64,000 bases of DNA from Variovorax sp. (GTDB taxonomy: Bacteria > Pseudomonadota > Gammaproteobacteria > Burkholderiales > Burkholderiaceae_C), in NCBI GenBank assembly GCA_017744935.1, contig JAGIAI010000035.1, positions 27,177 to 91,176 on the forward strand, given 5' to 3'. This document shows, piece by piece, positions 42,396 through 50,549 of the stretch. Position 1 is the stretch's first letter, and every line of letters begins with the position of its first letter. The notes under the pieces were generated by a model. That model saw only the letters and a list, made by a program, of their open reading frames with translations, searched no databases and was not told where the DNA came from. A program made the position numbers and the translations under genes.

Positions 42396-43379
42396 TCAGT
42401 CGGCGGTGGCGCCCGACTTCTTCACGAGCTCGGCCCAGCGCGGGATTTCGCGCGCCATGAAGTCGCGCAGTTCTTCCGGCGAGCTGCCGACGAGTTCCAT
42501 CGCGAGCTGGTCGTGCAGCTTGGCTTGCACGTCCGGCTGCTTCAACGCGCTGACGATCTCGGCGTTCAGGCGATTGACGATCGGGCGCGGCGTGCCCTTG
42601 GGCACATAGACCGCCTGCCACGACGACATCTCGAAGTTGGGCAAGCCCGACTCGATCATGGTGGGCAGATTCGGTACCACCGCGATGCGCTTGCTGGTGG
42701 TCACCGCGAGCAGCTTGAGTTTGCCGCTCTGGACCAGCGGCATCGCGGCAGTCACCTGGTCGAACATGAAGGGCACGAGGCCGGCGGCCACGTCGGTCAT
42801 CGCGGGCGGCGTGCCCTTGTACGGCACGTGGGTCAGCTTGACGCCGATCTGATCCGCGAAAAGCTCACCCGCAAGATGGGTCGAGGTGCCTGCACCTGAC
42901 GAAGCGAAAGTGCGCTTGCTCTCGTCTTTCTTGAGCAGTGCGATCAGTTCCGCCACCGAGTTCACGCCAAGCTGCGCATTGACGATGAGCACATTGGGCA
43001 GCCGAGCCACGAGCGAGACCGGCTCGAAGTCCTTCATCGGGTCATACGGGAGCTTCTTGTAGAGGCTCGCGTTGATCGCGTGCGTGCTGATGGTGCCGCC
43101 GAAGAGCGTGTAGCCGTCGGGTGCCGCTTTCGCCACGTAGGCGGCACCGATGCCCCCGGCCTGTCCGGGCCGGTTGTCGATGACGACCGACTGCTTCAGG
43201 TTCTCGGACATCTTCTGTGCGAGCGTGCGTCCGACGATGTCGGTGGAGCCGCCCGCGGTGAAAGGCACCACGTAGGTGATCGGCTTGGCAGCGGGCCAAT
43301 CGGCGGCTTGCGCCTGCAGGCAGGTAAAGGTCGTCAGTGCGCAGGCTGCCGCGAGCAGCGCGCGTCGAAGAAGGGTCAT
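42396..43379 (-). CDS. Bug-type TTT substrate-binding protein, first of three
   Basis: A 327-residue Bug receptor with a cleavable signal (MTLLRRALLAAACALTTF...AQA). Markers are ITYVVPFTAGGSTDIVGR, VVIDNRPGQAGGIGAAYV, APDGYTLFGG and THVPYKGTPPAM. It lies 37 bases after the RraA-like gene and is probably cotranscribed with the dehydratase. It is the Bug protein nearest the enzymes and the best candidate receptor for their substrate. Confidence 0.9.
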   Translation of the reverse strand: MTLLRRALLAAACALTTFTCLQAQAADWPAAKPITYVVPFTAGGSTDIVGRTLAQKMSENLKQSVVIDNRPGQAGGIGAAYVAKAAPDGYTLFGGTISTHAINASLYKKLPYDPMKDFEPVSLVARLPNVLIVNAQLGVNSVAELIALLKKDESKRTFASSGAGTSTHLAGELFADQIGVKLTHVPYKGTPPAMTDVAAGLVPFMFDQVTAAMPLVQSGKLKLLAVTTSKRIAVVPNLPTMIESGLPNFEMSSWQAVYVPKGTPRPIVNRLNAEIVSALKQPDVQAKLHDQLAMELVGSSPEELRDFMAREIPRWAELVKKSGATAD

Positions 43380-43416
43380 GGCTTGTCTCTCTTTTCGGTC
43401 TTGTCCTGTCGGGCTC

Positions 43417-44130
43417 TCAGCGGCCCTTCGCCTCGCGCCATGCGGCGAAGTCGATGCGCGACTGCTCTTCGGTCGGCGGATAGAGGCCGAGGATCGAACG
43501 GCCCTCCAGCACCTTCTCCTGCACGAAGTCCTCGAACGCGGTCATCTCGATGGCCTCGGCCGCGATCTCGTCGGCGATGCCCGCCGGGATCACGATCACG
43601 CCTTCGGCATCGCCGACGATCACGTCGCCCGGCCACACCGGCGCATCGCCGCAACCGATCGGCACGTTGATGTCGATGGCCTGGTGCAGCGTGAGATTGG
43701 TCGGTGCGCTGGGGCGGGTGTGATATGCAGGGAACGGCAATTTCGCGATGTCGGGGCTGTCACGAAAGCCACCGTCGGTGACGACGCCTGCAACGCCGCG
43801 TTTCATCAGGCGGGTTACGAGAATGCCGCCGGCCGATGCGGCGCGCGCATCCTTGCGGCTGTCGATCACCATCACCGCACCTTCGGGGCATTGCTCGACA
43901 GCCTGGCGCTGCGGATGCTGGCGATCGAGAAACACGCTGATCGGGTTCAGGTCTTCGCGCGCCGGGATGTAGCGCAGCGTGAATGCCTCCCCCACCATGT
44001 TGGGCAATCCTGCGTTGAGCGGGCGCACGTCCTGGATGAACTGGTTGCGCAATCCGCGCTTGAACAACGCGGTGCAAAGCGTGGCGGTGCTGACCTTCAT
44101 CAGCTGCTCGCGGGTCTTGGGATTCACTGG
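43417..44130 (-). CDS. RraA family protein (aldolase/decarboxylase-like)
   Basis: A 237-residue protein of the RraA / 4-hydroxy-4-methyl-2-oxoglutarate aldolase fold. The GTG start lies behind GGAGAC with correct spacing, giving MNPKTREQLMKVSTATLCTALF; the longer ORF runs into the dehydratase gene. Active-site features are GEAFTLRYIP, GVVTDGGFRDS (the Gly...Arg-Asp metal motif) and PGDVIVGDAEGVIVIP. RNase E inhibition by RraA is limited to a few members, so here next to a dehydratase an aldolase or decarboxylase on a 2-keto acid is more likely. Confidence 0.87.
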   Translation of the reverse strand, partial: PVNPKTREQLMKVSTATLCTALFKRGLRNQFIQDVRPLNAGLPNMVGEAFTLRYIPAREDLNPISVFLDRQHPQRQAVEQCPEGAVMVIDSRKDARAASAGGILVTRLMKRGVAGVVTDGGFRDSPDIAKLPFPAYHTRPSAPTNLTLHQAIDINVPIGCGDAPVWPGDVIVGDAEGVIVIPAGIADEIAAEAIEMTAFEDFVQEKVLEGRSILGLYPPTEEQSRIDFAAWREAKGR

Positions 44131-44158
44131 TTTCGTCTCCGTGGCGTATCGAATGGAT

Positions 44159-45886
44159 TCAGAAGATGTCGGGCTCGGGCACCGGCTTGCCGAAGCTGGT
44201 TTCGAGGAAGTCGAAGTCGCAGCCGGCATCGGCCTGCAGGATGTGGCGGCCGAACATCCAGCCGTAACCGCGCTCATAGCGCGGCGGCGGCGGCGTCCAC
44301 GCGGCGCGGCGGTTTGCAAGCTCGGCGTCGCTGATCTCCAGGTGGATGCGCCGCGCAGGCACATCGACGGTGATGCGGTCACCGGTCTTGACCAGAGCGA
44401 GCGGTCCGCCGATCGCGGCTTCGGGCGAACAGTGCAGCAGGCAGCCGCCGTAGCTGGTGCCGCTCATGCGTGCGTCGCTCAGGCGGAGCATGTCCTTCAC
44501 ACCCTGCTTGAGCAGCTTGGTCGGGATCGGCAACATTCCCCACTCGGGCATGCCGGCGCCGCGCGGCCCGGCATTGCGGAGCACGAGGATGTCGTCGCCG
44601 GTCACGTCGAGGTCCGGATCGTCGACCGCCTTCTTGAGGCTCGGGTAGTCGTCAAAGACAATCGCGCGCCCGGTGTGCTTCAGCAGATGCGGCGCGCAGG
44701 CGCTGGGCTTGATCACGACGCCATCGGGCGCGAGGTTGCCGCGCAGCACCGCGAGTGCGCCTTCGGCATAGATCGGGTTGTCCAGCGGCCGGATGACATC
44801 GTCGTTGTAGACCTCTGCGCCTGCGATGTTCTCGCCGAGCGTGCGGCCGTTGACGGTCATCGCGTCGGTCTTCAGATGGCCGCGGATGCGCTCCAGCAGT
44901 GCCGGAAGCCCGCCTGCGTAGAAGAAGTCCTCCATCAGGTAGGCATCGCCGCTCGGCCGGATGTTGGCAATGACCGGCACTTCGCGGCTCGCTGCGTCGA
45001 AGTCGTCGAGGCTCACCGGATGCCCGGCACGGCGCGACATCGCGATGAGATGGATGATCGCGTTGGTCGAACAGCCCATCGCCATCGCGCAGGCGATGCC
45101 ATTCTCGAAATTGGCACGGGTCAGCATCTTCGCTGGCGTGAGGTCGTCCCACACCATCTCGACGATGCGGCGTCCGCAATCGGCGCTCATGCGGATGTGG
45201 TTCGCGTCGGCCGCCGGGATGCTCGACGAACCGGGCAGCGCGAAGCCGATGGCCTCGGCGATGCCCATCATCGTTGCGGCGGTGCCCATGGTCATGCAGG
45301 TGCCGTGGCTGCGCGCGATGCCGGCTTCCATCTCGTGCCAGGCCTGGTCAGACAGACGCCCTGCCCTGCGCTCATCCCAGTACTTGAAGGCGTCGGAGCC
45401 CGAGCCGAGCACATGGCCGCGCCAGTTGCCACGCAGCATCGGGCCGGCGGGCAGGTAGATGAACGGGATGCCCATGCTGAGCGCGCCCATCGTGAGCCCG
45501 GGCGTGGTCTTGTCGCAGCCGCCCATGAGCACCGCGCCGTCGACGGGGTGGCTGCGCAGCAGCTCTTCCGTTTCCATCGCGAGGAAGTTGCGATAGAGCA
45601 TGGTGGTCGGCTTGACCATGCTCTCCGACAGCGAGATCGCGGGCAGCTCCAGCGGAAAGCCGCCGGCCTGCAGGATGCCGCGCTTCACGTCATCGACGCG
45701 CTGCTTGAAATGCGCGTGGCACTGGTTCGCGTCGCTCCAGGTGTTGACGATCGCGATCACCGGCTTGCCGGCCCAGTCCGTGGGCGCGTAGCCCATCTGC
45801 ATCACGCGCGAGCGGTGGCCGAAGGATCGGAAGTCGTCAGGTGCGAACCAGCGTGCGCTGCGCAGGGTGTCGTAGGTGCGCTTCAT
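44159..45886 (-). CDS. IlvD/Edd family dehydratase (aldonate dehydratase-like)
   Basis: A 575-residue iron-sulfur dehydratase. Seen are the cluster motif MGGCDKTTPG near 125, the HGTCMTMGTAATMMG segment near 195, MAMGCSTNAIIHLIA, and GPRGAGMPEWGMLP near 450. The N-terminus RSARWFAPDDFRSFGHRSR matches the aldonate (arabinonate/xylonate) group rather than branched-chain IlvD. It would turn a sugar acid into a 2-keto-3-deoxy acid. It heads the minus-strand module and diverges from a GntR regulator. The exact sugar acid is unknown. Confidence 0.9.
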   Translation of the reverse strand: MKRTYDTLRSARWFAPDDFRSFGHRSRVMQMGYAPTDWAGKPVIAIVNTWSDANQCHAHFKQRVDDVKRGILQAGGFPLELPAISLSESMVKPTTMLYRNFLAMETEELLRSHPVDGAVLMGGCDKTTPGLTMGALSMGIPFIYLPAGPMLRGNWRGHVLGSGSDAFKYWDERRAGRLSDQAWHEMEAGIARSHGTCMTMGTAATMMGIAEAIGFALPGSSSIPAADANHIRMSADCGRRIVEMVWDDLTPAKMLTRANFENGIACAMAMGCSTNAIIHLIAMSRRAGHPVSLDDFDAASREVPVIANIRPSGDAYLMEDFFYAGGLPALLERIRGHLKTDAMTVNGRTLGENIAGAEVYNDDVIRPLDNPIYAEGALAVLRGNLAPDGVVIKPSACAPHLLKHTGRAIVFDDYPSLKKAVDDPDLDVTGDDILVLRNAGPRGAGMPEWGMLPIPTKLLKQGVKDMLRLSDARMSGTSYGGCLLHCSPEAAIGGPLALVKTGDRITVDVPARRIHLEISDAELANRRAAWTPPPPRYERGYGWMFGRHILQADAGCDFDFLETSFGKPVPEPDIF

Positions 45887-45932
45887 GAGTGAAAGCCGTG
45901 GGTCCTGTCTCGTTGATTTCGAAAATTAAAAC

Positions 45933-45946
45933 ACTAATATATTAGT
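45933..45946. promoter_or_regulatory. Putative GntR operator
   Basis: A perfect 14-bp palindrome, ACTAATATATTAGT, in the 83-base region between the divergent dehydratase and GntR genes. It stands out as an AT-only-like island in GC-rich DNA and has the size of FadR/GntR-family sites. It could repress both directions. Confidence 0.55.
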
Positions 45947-45969
45947 ACGTCAATGCGAGAATCCCGCCG

Positions 45970-46677
45970 ATGAGGACGCACCAGAAAATCCGACTCGATC
46001 GCTCACGCCATGCCGCGCCGCAGGTGCTCGAAAGGCTGCGCGACGCGATCCTTTCGCTCGAACTCGAACCGGGTGCCGTGCTCGCGCGGCAGGAACTGGC
46101 CGAGCAGTTCGGCGTCAGCCAGACGCCGGTGCGCGAGGCCCTGCTTCGACTGAGCGAGGAAGGGTTGGTGGATGTGTTTCCGCAGCACGCCACGCTGGTG
46201 AGCCGCATCGACCTCGCGGCGGCGCGGCAGGCGCACTTTCTGCGGCGCTCGATCGAGCTGGAAATCGTTCATCAGCTCGCCGAAGAGGCGCCGCCCGGCC
46301 TGGTGCAAGACCTCGAGGCGCAGATCGCCCGCCAGGCCGCTTTGGCCACCGCGCAGCTCTACGGCGACTTCGTCGAGGCCGACCGCCGATTTCATCAACT
46401 GATGTACGAGGCCGCAGGCGTCGCCGGACTGTGGGACATGGTGGCCCGCATGTCAGGCCACGTGGATCGGCTGCGCCGACTGCACCTTCCTACCGCAGGA
46501 AAGACCGAGGCCATCCTGCGCGACCATCGCGCGATTGCGCAGGCCATCAAGCGCGGCGACCCGGCAGCCGCACAGAAGGCATTGCGCAAGCATCTCTCCG
46601 GCACGCTCAGCGCGGTCGCGGAAATCTGCGCGCGCTACCCCGACTACATCGAAGCCGAAGAAGCGCAGCCGGCGTAA
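45970..46677 (+). CDS. GntR family transcriptional regulator (FCD domain)
   Basis: A 235-residue FadR-subfamily regulator. The winged helix is at residues 15-75 (ERLRDAILSLELEPGAVLARQELAEQFGVSQTPVREALLRLSEEGLV). A helical FCD effector domain follows, with DRRFHQLMYEAAGV, HVDRLRRL and DHRAIAQAIKRGD. Such regulators of sugar-acid operons bind the acid or its keto product at a metal site. It is divergent from the dehydratase gene and convergent with the ScfR-like gene 17 bases away. Confidence 0.92.
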   Translation: MRTHQKIRLDRSRHAAPQVLERLRDAILSLELEPGAVLARQELAEQFGVSQTPVREALLRLSEEGLVDVFPQHATLVSRIDLAAARQAHFLRRSIELEIVHQLAEEAPPGLVQDLEAQIARQAALATAQLYGDFVEADRRFHQLMYEAAGVAGLWDMVARMSGHVDRLRRLHLPTAGKTEAILRDHRAIAQAIKRGDPAAAQKALRKHLSGTLSAVAEICARYPDYIEAEEAQPA

Positions 46678-46694
46678 CTCGCAGCTTGCATCGG

Positions 46695-48107
46695 TCAGCC
46701 CGCGACGCCATAGGGCGTGAAGCGGCTCTGGTTCTCGTCGACATCCAGCGGCCGACCCACGAAGGGAAAGGCGCGCTGCGGGCAATCGATCCGCTCGCAG
46801 ACTTTGCAGCCCATCCCGATGGGCGTCGCAGCTTCCGGATCGCGCAGGTCGAGCCCCTTGGCATACACGAGACGGGGCGCGTGGCGAATGTCGCAGCCGA
46901 GCCCGATCGAGAACACTCTTTGCGGCGCGCCGTAACCACCCTGCCGGCTCGTCACCGTGCGTGCGATCCAGAGGTACGAGCGCCCGTCCGGCATGCGCGC
47001 CAATTGCGGAAGGATGCGCCCGGGGTGCTCGAAGGCTTCGTATACGTTCCACAGTGGGCAGGTGCCGCCGGTCCGGCTGAAGTGGAAGTGCGTCGCCGAC
47101 TGCCGCTTGGAAATGTTGCCCGCCCGATCCACCCGCACGAAGAAGAACGGCACGCCGAGCGCGCCGGGACGCTGCAGCGTGCTGAGCCGATGGCATACCG
47201 TCTCGAAGCCCACGCCGAAGTGATGTCCGAGCAGGTCGATGTCATACCGGAGCCGTTCCGCAGCTTCGAGGAACTTCGCGTACGGCAGCAGCAACGCGCC
47301 CGCGAAGTAGTTGGCCAGCCCGACGCGGGCCAGATGCCGGGACGGCGCATCGTCGGCGAACGGCGGTGCGGCCACCAGCGAATCGATCAACGCCGAAAGC
47401 TCGATCAGCGCCAACTGCGTCGCGAGCTGGAACACCTGCTGCGCCGCATCCAGCGTGACCGACAAGCGAAGCGTTCGCGTGGACGGATCGAAGTGGCGCT
47501 TGCCTCCGTGCCCCTCGGCGACGGGGAGCACACGCACCTTGTGCCTCTGCAGCAGCCGCTGCGTCAGCCATTGCACCAGCAGAGGACCGGTCGCCCCCGC
47601 TTCGTCGGCCAAGGCCTCGGCGCGCCGGTCGACCTCATCGAAGTGGTTCTGGTTGGCGAAGAAGAAATCCCGCACCGCTTCGAAAGGCATGGCGCGCGGC
47701 GTCGCGAGTTCGGATCGGTCGTCGCCCATCCGCATCGCCATGGTTTCAAGTTGCTCCTGCGCCTCGACAGTGCGGCGATGCAGTGCGATGAGGGCGCGGC
47801 CGAGCGCGGGCATCTGCGATGCGACTTCCTGCAGTTCGGGAAACGCGACGGGCTCGGGCGCATCGGCCAACGCCTCGCGCATGCCGGCCACGAGGCGGGC
47901 CTCCTCGTCTTCCGAGAACCGCTGGATGTCCACGCCCAGTGCGCGATGGATCTTCAGCAGCACCGCAACCGTCAGCGGGCGCTGGTTCTGTTCGAGTTGG
48001 TTCAGGTAGCTGGGCGACAGCCCGATCGCATTCGCCAGGGCGACCTGCGACATGTCGCGCTCGGCGCGCAGTTTGCGCAAGCGCACGCCCATGAATGTCT
48101 TCTTCAT
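46695..48107 (-). CDS. ScfR-type (XRE + DUF2083) regulator of the methylcitrate cycle
   Basis: A 470-residue regulator. An XRE helix-turn-helix fills residues 8-65 (LRKLRAERDMSQVALANAIGLSPSYLNQLEQNQRPL). A degenerate ImmA/IrrE-like region lacks HExxH, and a DUF2083 domain ends in the cysteine cluster GMGCKVCERIDCPQRAFPF. The short-chain fatty-acyl regulators (RamB/PrpR/ScfR) have this layout, and mycobacterial PrpR binds an iron-sulfur cluster and acyl-CoA. It diverges from prpC, which it presumably controls through the TTCGCAA repeats between them. Confidence 0.9.
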   Translation of the reverse strand: MKKTFMGVRLRKLRAERDMSQVALANAIGLSPSYLNQLEQNQRPLTVAVLLKIHRALGVDIQRFSEDEEARLVAGMREALADAPEPVAFPELQEVASQMPALGRALIALHRRTVEAQEQLETMAMRMGDDRSELATPRAMPFEAVRDFFFANQNHFDEVDRRAEALADEAGATGPLLVQWLTQRLLQRHKVRVLPVAEGHGGKRHFDPSTRTLRLSVTLDAAQQVFQLATQLALIELSALIDSLVAAPPFADDAPSRHLARVGLANYFAGALLLPYAKFLEAAERLRYDIDLLGHHFGVGFETVCHRLSTLQRPGALGVPFFFVRVDRAGNISKRQSATHFHFSRTGGTCPLWNVYEAFEHPGRILPQLARMPDGRSYLWIARTVTSRQGGYGAPQRVFSIGLGCDIRHAPRLVYAKGLDLRDPEAATPIGMGCKVCERIDCPQRAFPFVGRPLDVDENQSRFTPYGVAG

Positions 48108-48131
48108 CGGGATGCCTTCAGGTCAGGGTGA

Positions 48132-48222
48132 TTCGCAATATTCGCAAATTTGCAGGTTTTCATTCGCAAGAATTCGCCTTTTCAGTCATTGGCGCCAACC
48201 CGCATTCTGCGTAAATTGCGAA
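48132..48222. promoter_or_regulatory. TTCGCAA repeat cluster, putative ScfR operator region
   Basis: Between the divergent regulator and prpC lie three TTCGCAA direct repeats (48132, 48141, 48163), a fourth partial TTCGCC, one inverted TTGCGAA (48216-48222) and the perfect palindrome GCAAATTTGC (48144-48153). The related RamB/PrpR proteins recognise TTTGCAAA-like sites, so these are good operator candidates for both genes. Confidence 0.6.
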
Positions 48223-48248
48223 GGACGACAACACCTTTGGGAGAGCCC

Positions 48249-49415
48249 ATGACCACCTCGACGGAAGCCGCACCTTCGGCAACCTTCAAGCCGAAGAAGT
48301 CCGTTGCCCTTTCGGGCATCACCGCAGGCAACACGGCGCTGTGCACTGTCGGCCGCACCGGTAACGACCTGCACTACCGCGGATACGACATCCTGGACAT
48401 CGCCGAGGTGTGCGAGTTCGAAGAGATCGCGCATCTGCTGGTTCACGGCAGGCTGCCTTCGCGCGCTGAACTGCGCGCCTACAAGAACCGGCTGAAGGCC
48501 ATGCGCGGTCTTCCGGCGAGCGTGAGGGAGGCTCTCGAAAGCCTGCCCGCCAGCGCGCATCCGATGGACGTGATGCGTACCGGCGTCTCCGCGCTCGGGT
48601 GCGTGCTGCCCGAAAAGGACGACCACAACCTGGCCGGCGCACGCGACATCGCGGACCGCCTGATGGCATCGCTCGGCTCCATGCTGCTCTACTGGTACCA
48701 CTGGAGTACCTCCGGCAAGCGCATCGAGGTCGAGACGGACGACGACTCGATCGGCGGGCACTTCCTGCATCTGCTGCACGGGCGCAAGCCTTCGCAGGCA
48801 TGGGTGAGCGCGATGCATACGTCGCTGAACCTCTATGCCGAGCACGAGTTCAACGCCAGCACCTTCACGGCGCGCGTGATCGCCGGCACCGGCAGTGACA
48901 TGTACTCGGCCATCGCCGGCGCCATCGGCGCTCTGCGCGGCCCCAAGCATGGCGGCGCGAACGAAGTCGCGTTCGAGATCCAGAAGCGCTACGACAACCC
49001 CGATGACGCCGAGGCCGACATCCGCCGCCGCGTCGAAGCCAAGGAAGTCGTGATCGGCTTCGGGCATCCGGTCTACACCGTGAGCGATCCGCGCAATGTC
49101 GTCATCAAGGGCGTGGCCCGGCGCCTGTCCGACGAGGCGGGTTCGTCGAAGATGTTCGACATTGCCGAGCGACTCGAGACCGTGATGTGGGAAGTCAAGA
49201 CGATGTTCCCCAACCTCGACTGGTTCAGCGCGGTGAGCTATCACATGATGGGGGTGCCGACGGCCATGTTCACGCCGCTCTTCGTCATCGCACGCACCAG
49301 CGGCTGGGCGGCGCATGTGATCGAGCAGCGGATCGACAACAAGATCATCCGTCCGAGCGCCAACTACACCGGGCCCGAGGACCAGAAGTTCGTTCCCATC
49401 GACCAGCGCAAGTGA
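48249..49415 (+). CDS. prpC: 2-Methylcitrate synthase / citrate synthase
   Basis: A 388-residue enzyme condensing propionyl-CoA with oxaloacetate. The N-terminus [33 protein letters not shown] is the PrpC form. Catalytic segments are [20 protein letters not shown] with the second His, and a C-terminal [11 protein letters not shown] 48249 fits the family start; the track start 33 codons upstream lies in the operator region. It opens the plus-strand methylcitrate cluster and is followed by a Bug receptor gene. Confidence 0.95.
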   Translation: MTTSTEAAPSATFKPKKSVALSGITAGNTALCTVGRTGNDLHYRGYDILDIAEVCEFEEIAHLLVHGRLPSRAELRAYKNRLKAMRGLPASVREALESLPASAHPMDVMRTGVSALGCVLPEKDDHNLAGARDIADRLMASLGSMLLYWYHWSTSGKRIEVETDDDSIGGHFLHLLHGRKPSQAWVSAMHTSLNLYAEHEFNASTFTARVIAGTGSDMYSAIAGAIGALRGPKHGGANEVAFEIQKRYDNPDDAEADIRRRVEAKEVVIGFGHPVYTVSDPRNVVIKGVARRLSDEAGSSKMFDIAERLETVMWEVKTMFPNLDWFSAVSYHMMGVPTAMFTPLFVIARTSGWAAHVIEQRIDNKIIRPSANYTGPEDQKFVPIDQRK

Positions 49416-49506
49416 CACACGGGGCGGGTATTTGCGGATCAACGGCTTGGACGACGGCGCCGGCTGGCGGCTAGCATGCCGCTACTACAACACTGGAGAT
49501 TGAGTC

Positions 49507-50484
49507 ATGACGCTGAGCCGCCGTACGTTTTCCGCAGCCATTGGAAGTCTCGCTATCCCCCTGCCGTTGATCGCTCGCGCGCAGGACGCCTTTCCCAGCA
49601 AACCCATTCGCATCATCTGCCCCTTCGCGCCCGGAGGCGGTTCGGACTTCATCGCGCGGGTGGCGTCCAACCTGCTCAGCAAGGGGTTGGGCCAGAGCGC
49701 GATCGTCGACAACCGGCCCGGGGCCGGCGGCACGCTCGGAACGGAAGTTGCGCTGCATGCGCCTGCCGACGGCTATACGCTGCTGCTGATCGCGGGCAGC
49801 TACACCGTCAACCCTTCGCTCTACAAGCTGAAGTTCGATCCCATTGCGGACATGACCCCCGTGATCCAGTTGTCCAAGGGCGCCTATGTGGTCTGCATCA
49901 ACCCTAACAAGGTGCAGGCCCGCAATCTGCAGGAACTGCTGGCCTATGGCCGGCAGAACCCCGGAAAACTGACTTTTGCCTCCGCGGGCAACGGCAGTCA
50001 CCTCCATATCGTCACCGAGTACATGTTCGGCATGGCGCAGGTCAAGGCCACGCACGTGCCTTACAAGGGCACGGGGCCGGCAGTGACCGACCTCGTGGCA
50101 GGCAACGTGGACATGCTGGTGGCGGGCACCGAGGCATTGATGCCGCACGTGAAGTCGGGACGGCTGCGCGCGCTTGCCGTCACCACCGCACAGCGGCTGC
50201 CCGCGTATCCGGATATTCCTTCGGTGGCCGAATCCGGGCTGCGCGACTACGACGTCGTCGCGTGGCACGGACTGATCGCGCCGAAGGGTGTTGCGCCCGC
50301 CACGATTGCCAAGATCAACGGTGCACTCAATACCGGGCTGAAGGCGCCTGAACTGGTGGCCCAGCTCGATCCCACCGGCGTATCGCCGGCAGGCGGGACG
50401 CCAGAGCAGTTCGGCAACCTCATCAAGGTCGAGATCCCGCGTTACGCCAAAGTCGCGAAAGACAACAACATCAAGGCCGATTGA
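49507..50484 (+). CDS. Bug-type TTT substrate-binding protein in the methylcitrate cluster
   Basis: A 325-residue Bug receptor. The N-terminus has twin arginines (TLSRRTFSAAIGSLAIP) suggesting Tat export. Markers are IRIICPFAPGGGSDFIAR, AIVDNRPGAGGTLGTEV, PADGYTLLLI and THVPYKGTGPAV. It lies between prpC and acnD, which suggests that an external tricarboxylate, perhaps methylcitrate or a relative, is taken up into this cycle. That role is inference; no membrane subunits are in the window. Confidence 0.9.
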   Translation: MTLSRRTFSAAIGSLAIPLPLIARAQDAFPSKPIRIICPFAPGGGSDFIARVASNLLSKGLGQSAIVDNRPGAGGTLGTEVALHAPADGYTLLLIAGSYTVNPSLYKLKFDPIADMTPVIQLSKGAYVVCINPNKVQARNLQELLAYGRQNPGKLTFASAGNGSHLHIVTEYMFGMAQVKATHVPYKGTGPAVTDLVAGNVDMLVAGTEALMPHVKSGRLRALAVTTAQRLPAYPDIPSVAESGLRDYDVVAWHGLIAPKGVAPATIAKINGALNTGLKAPELVAQLDPTGVSPAGGTPEQFGNLIKVEIPRYAKVAKDNNIKAD

Positions 50485-50549
50485 ACCCGGGCGGGTGCCG
50501 GAGACTCCGGCGCTGCTCCCCGGGATGGCATCGGCCGCCCCACTTTCCC

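Noticed and set aside
40357-43379. Recent tandem duplication of Bug genes
   Set aside because: The three proteins share only family motifs and differ throughout, so any duplication is old.
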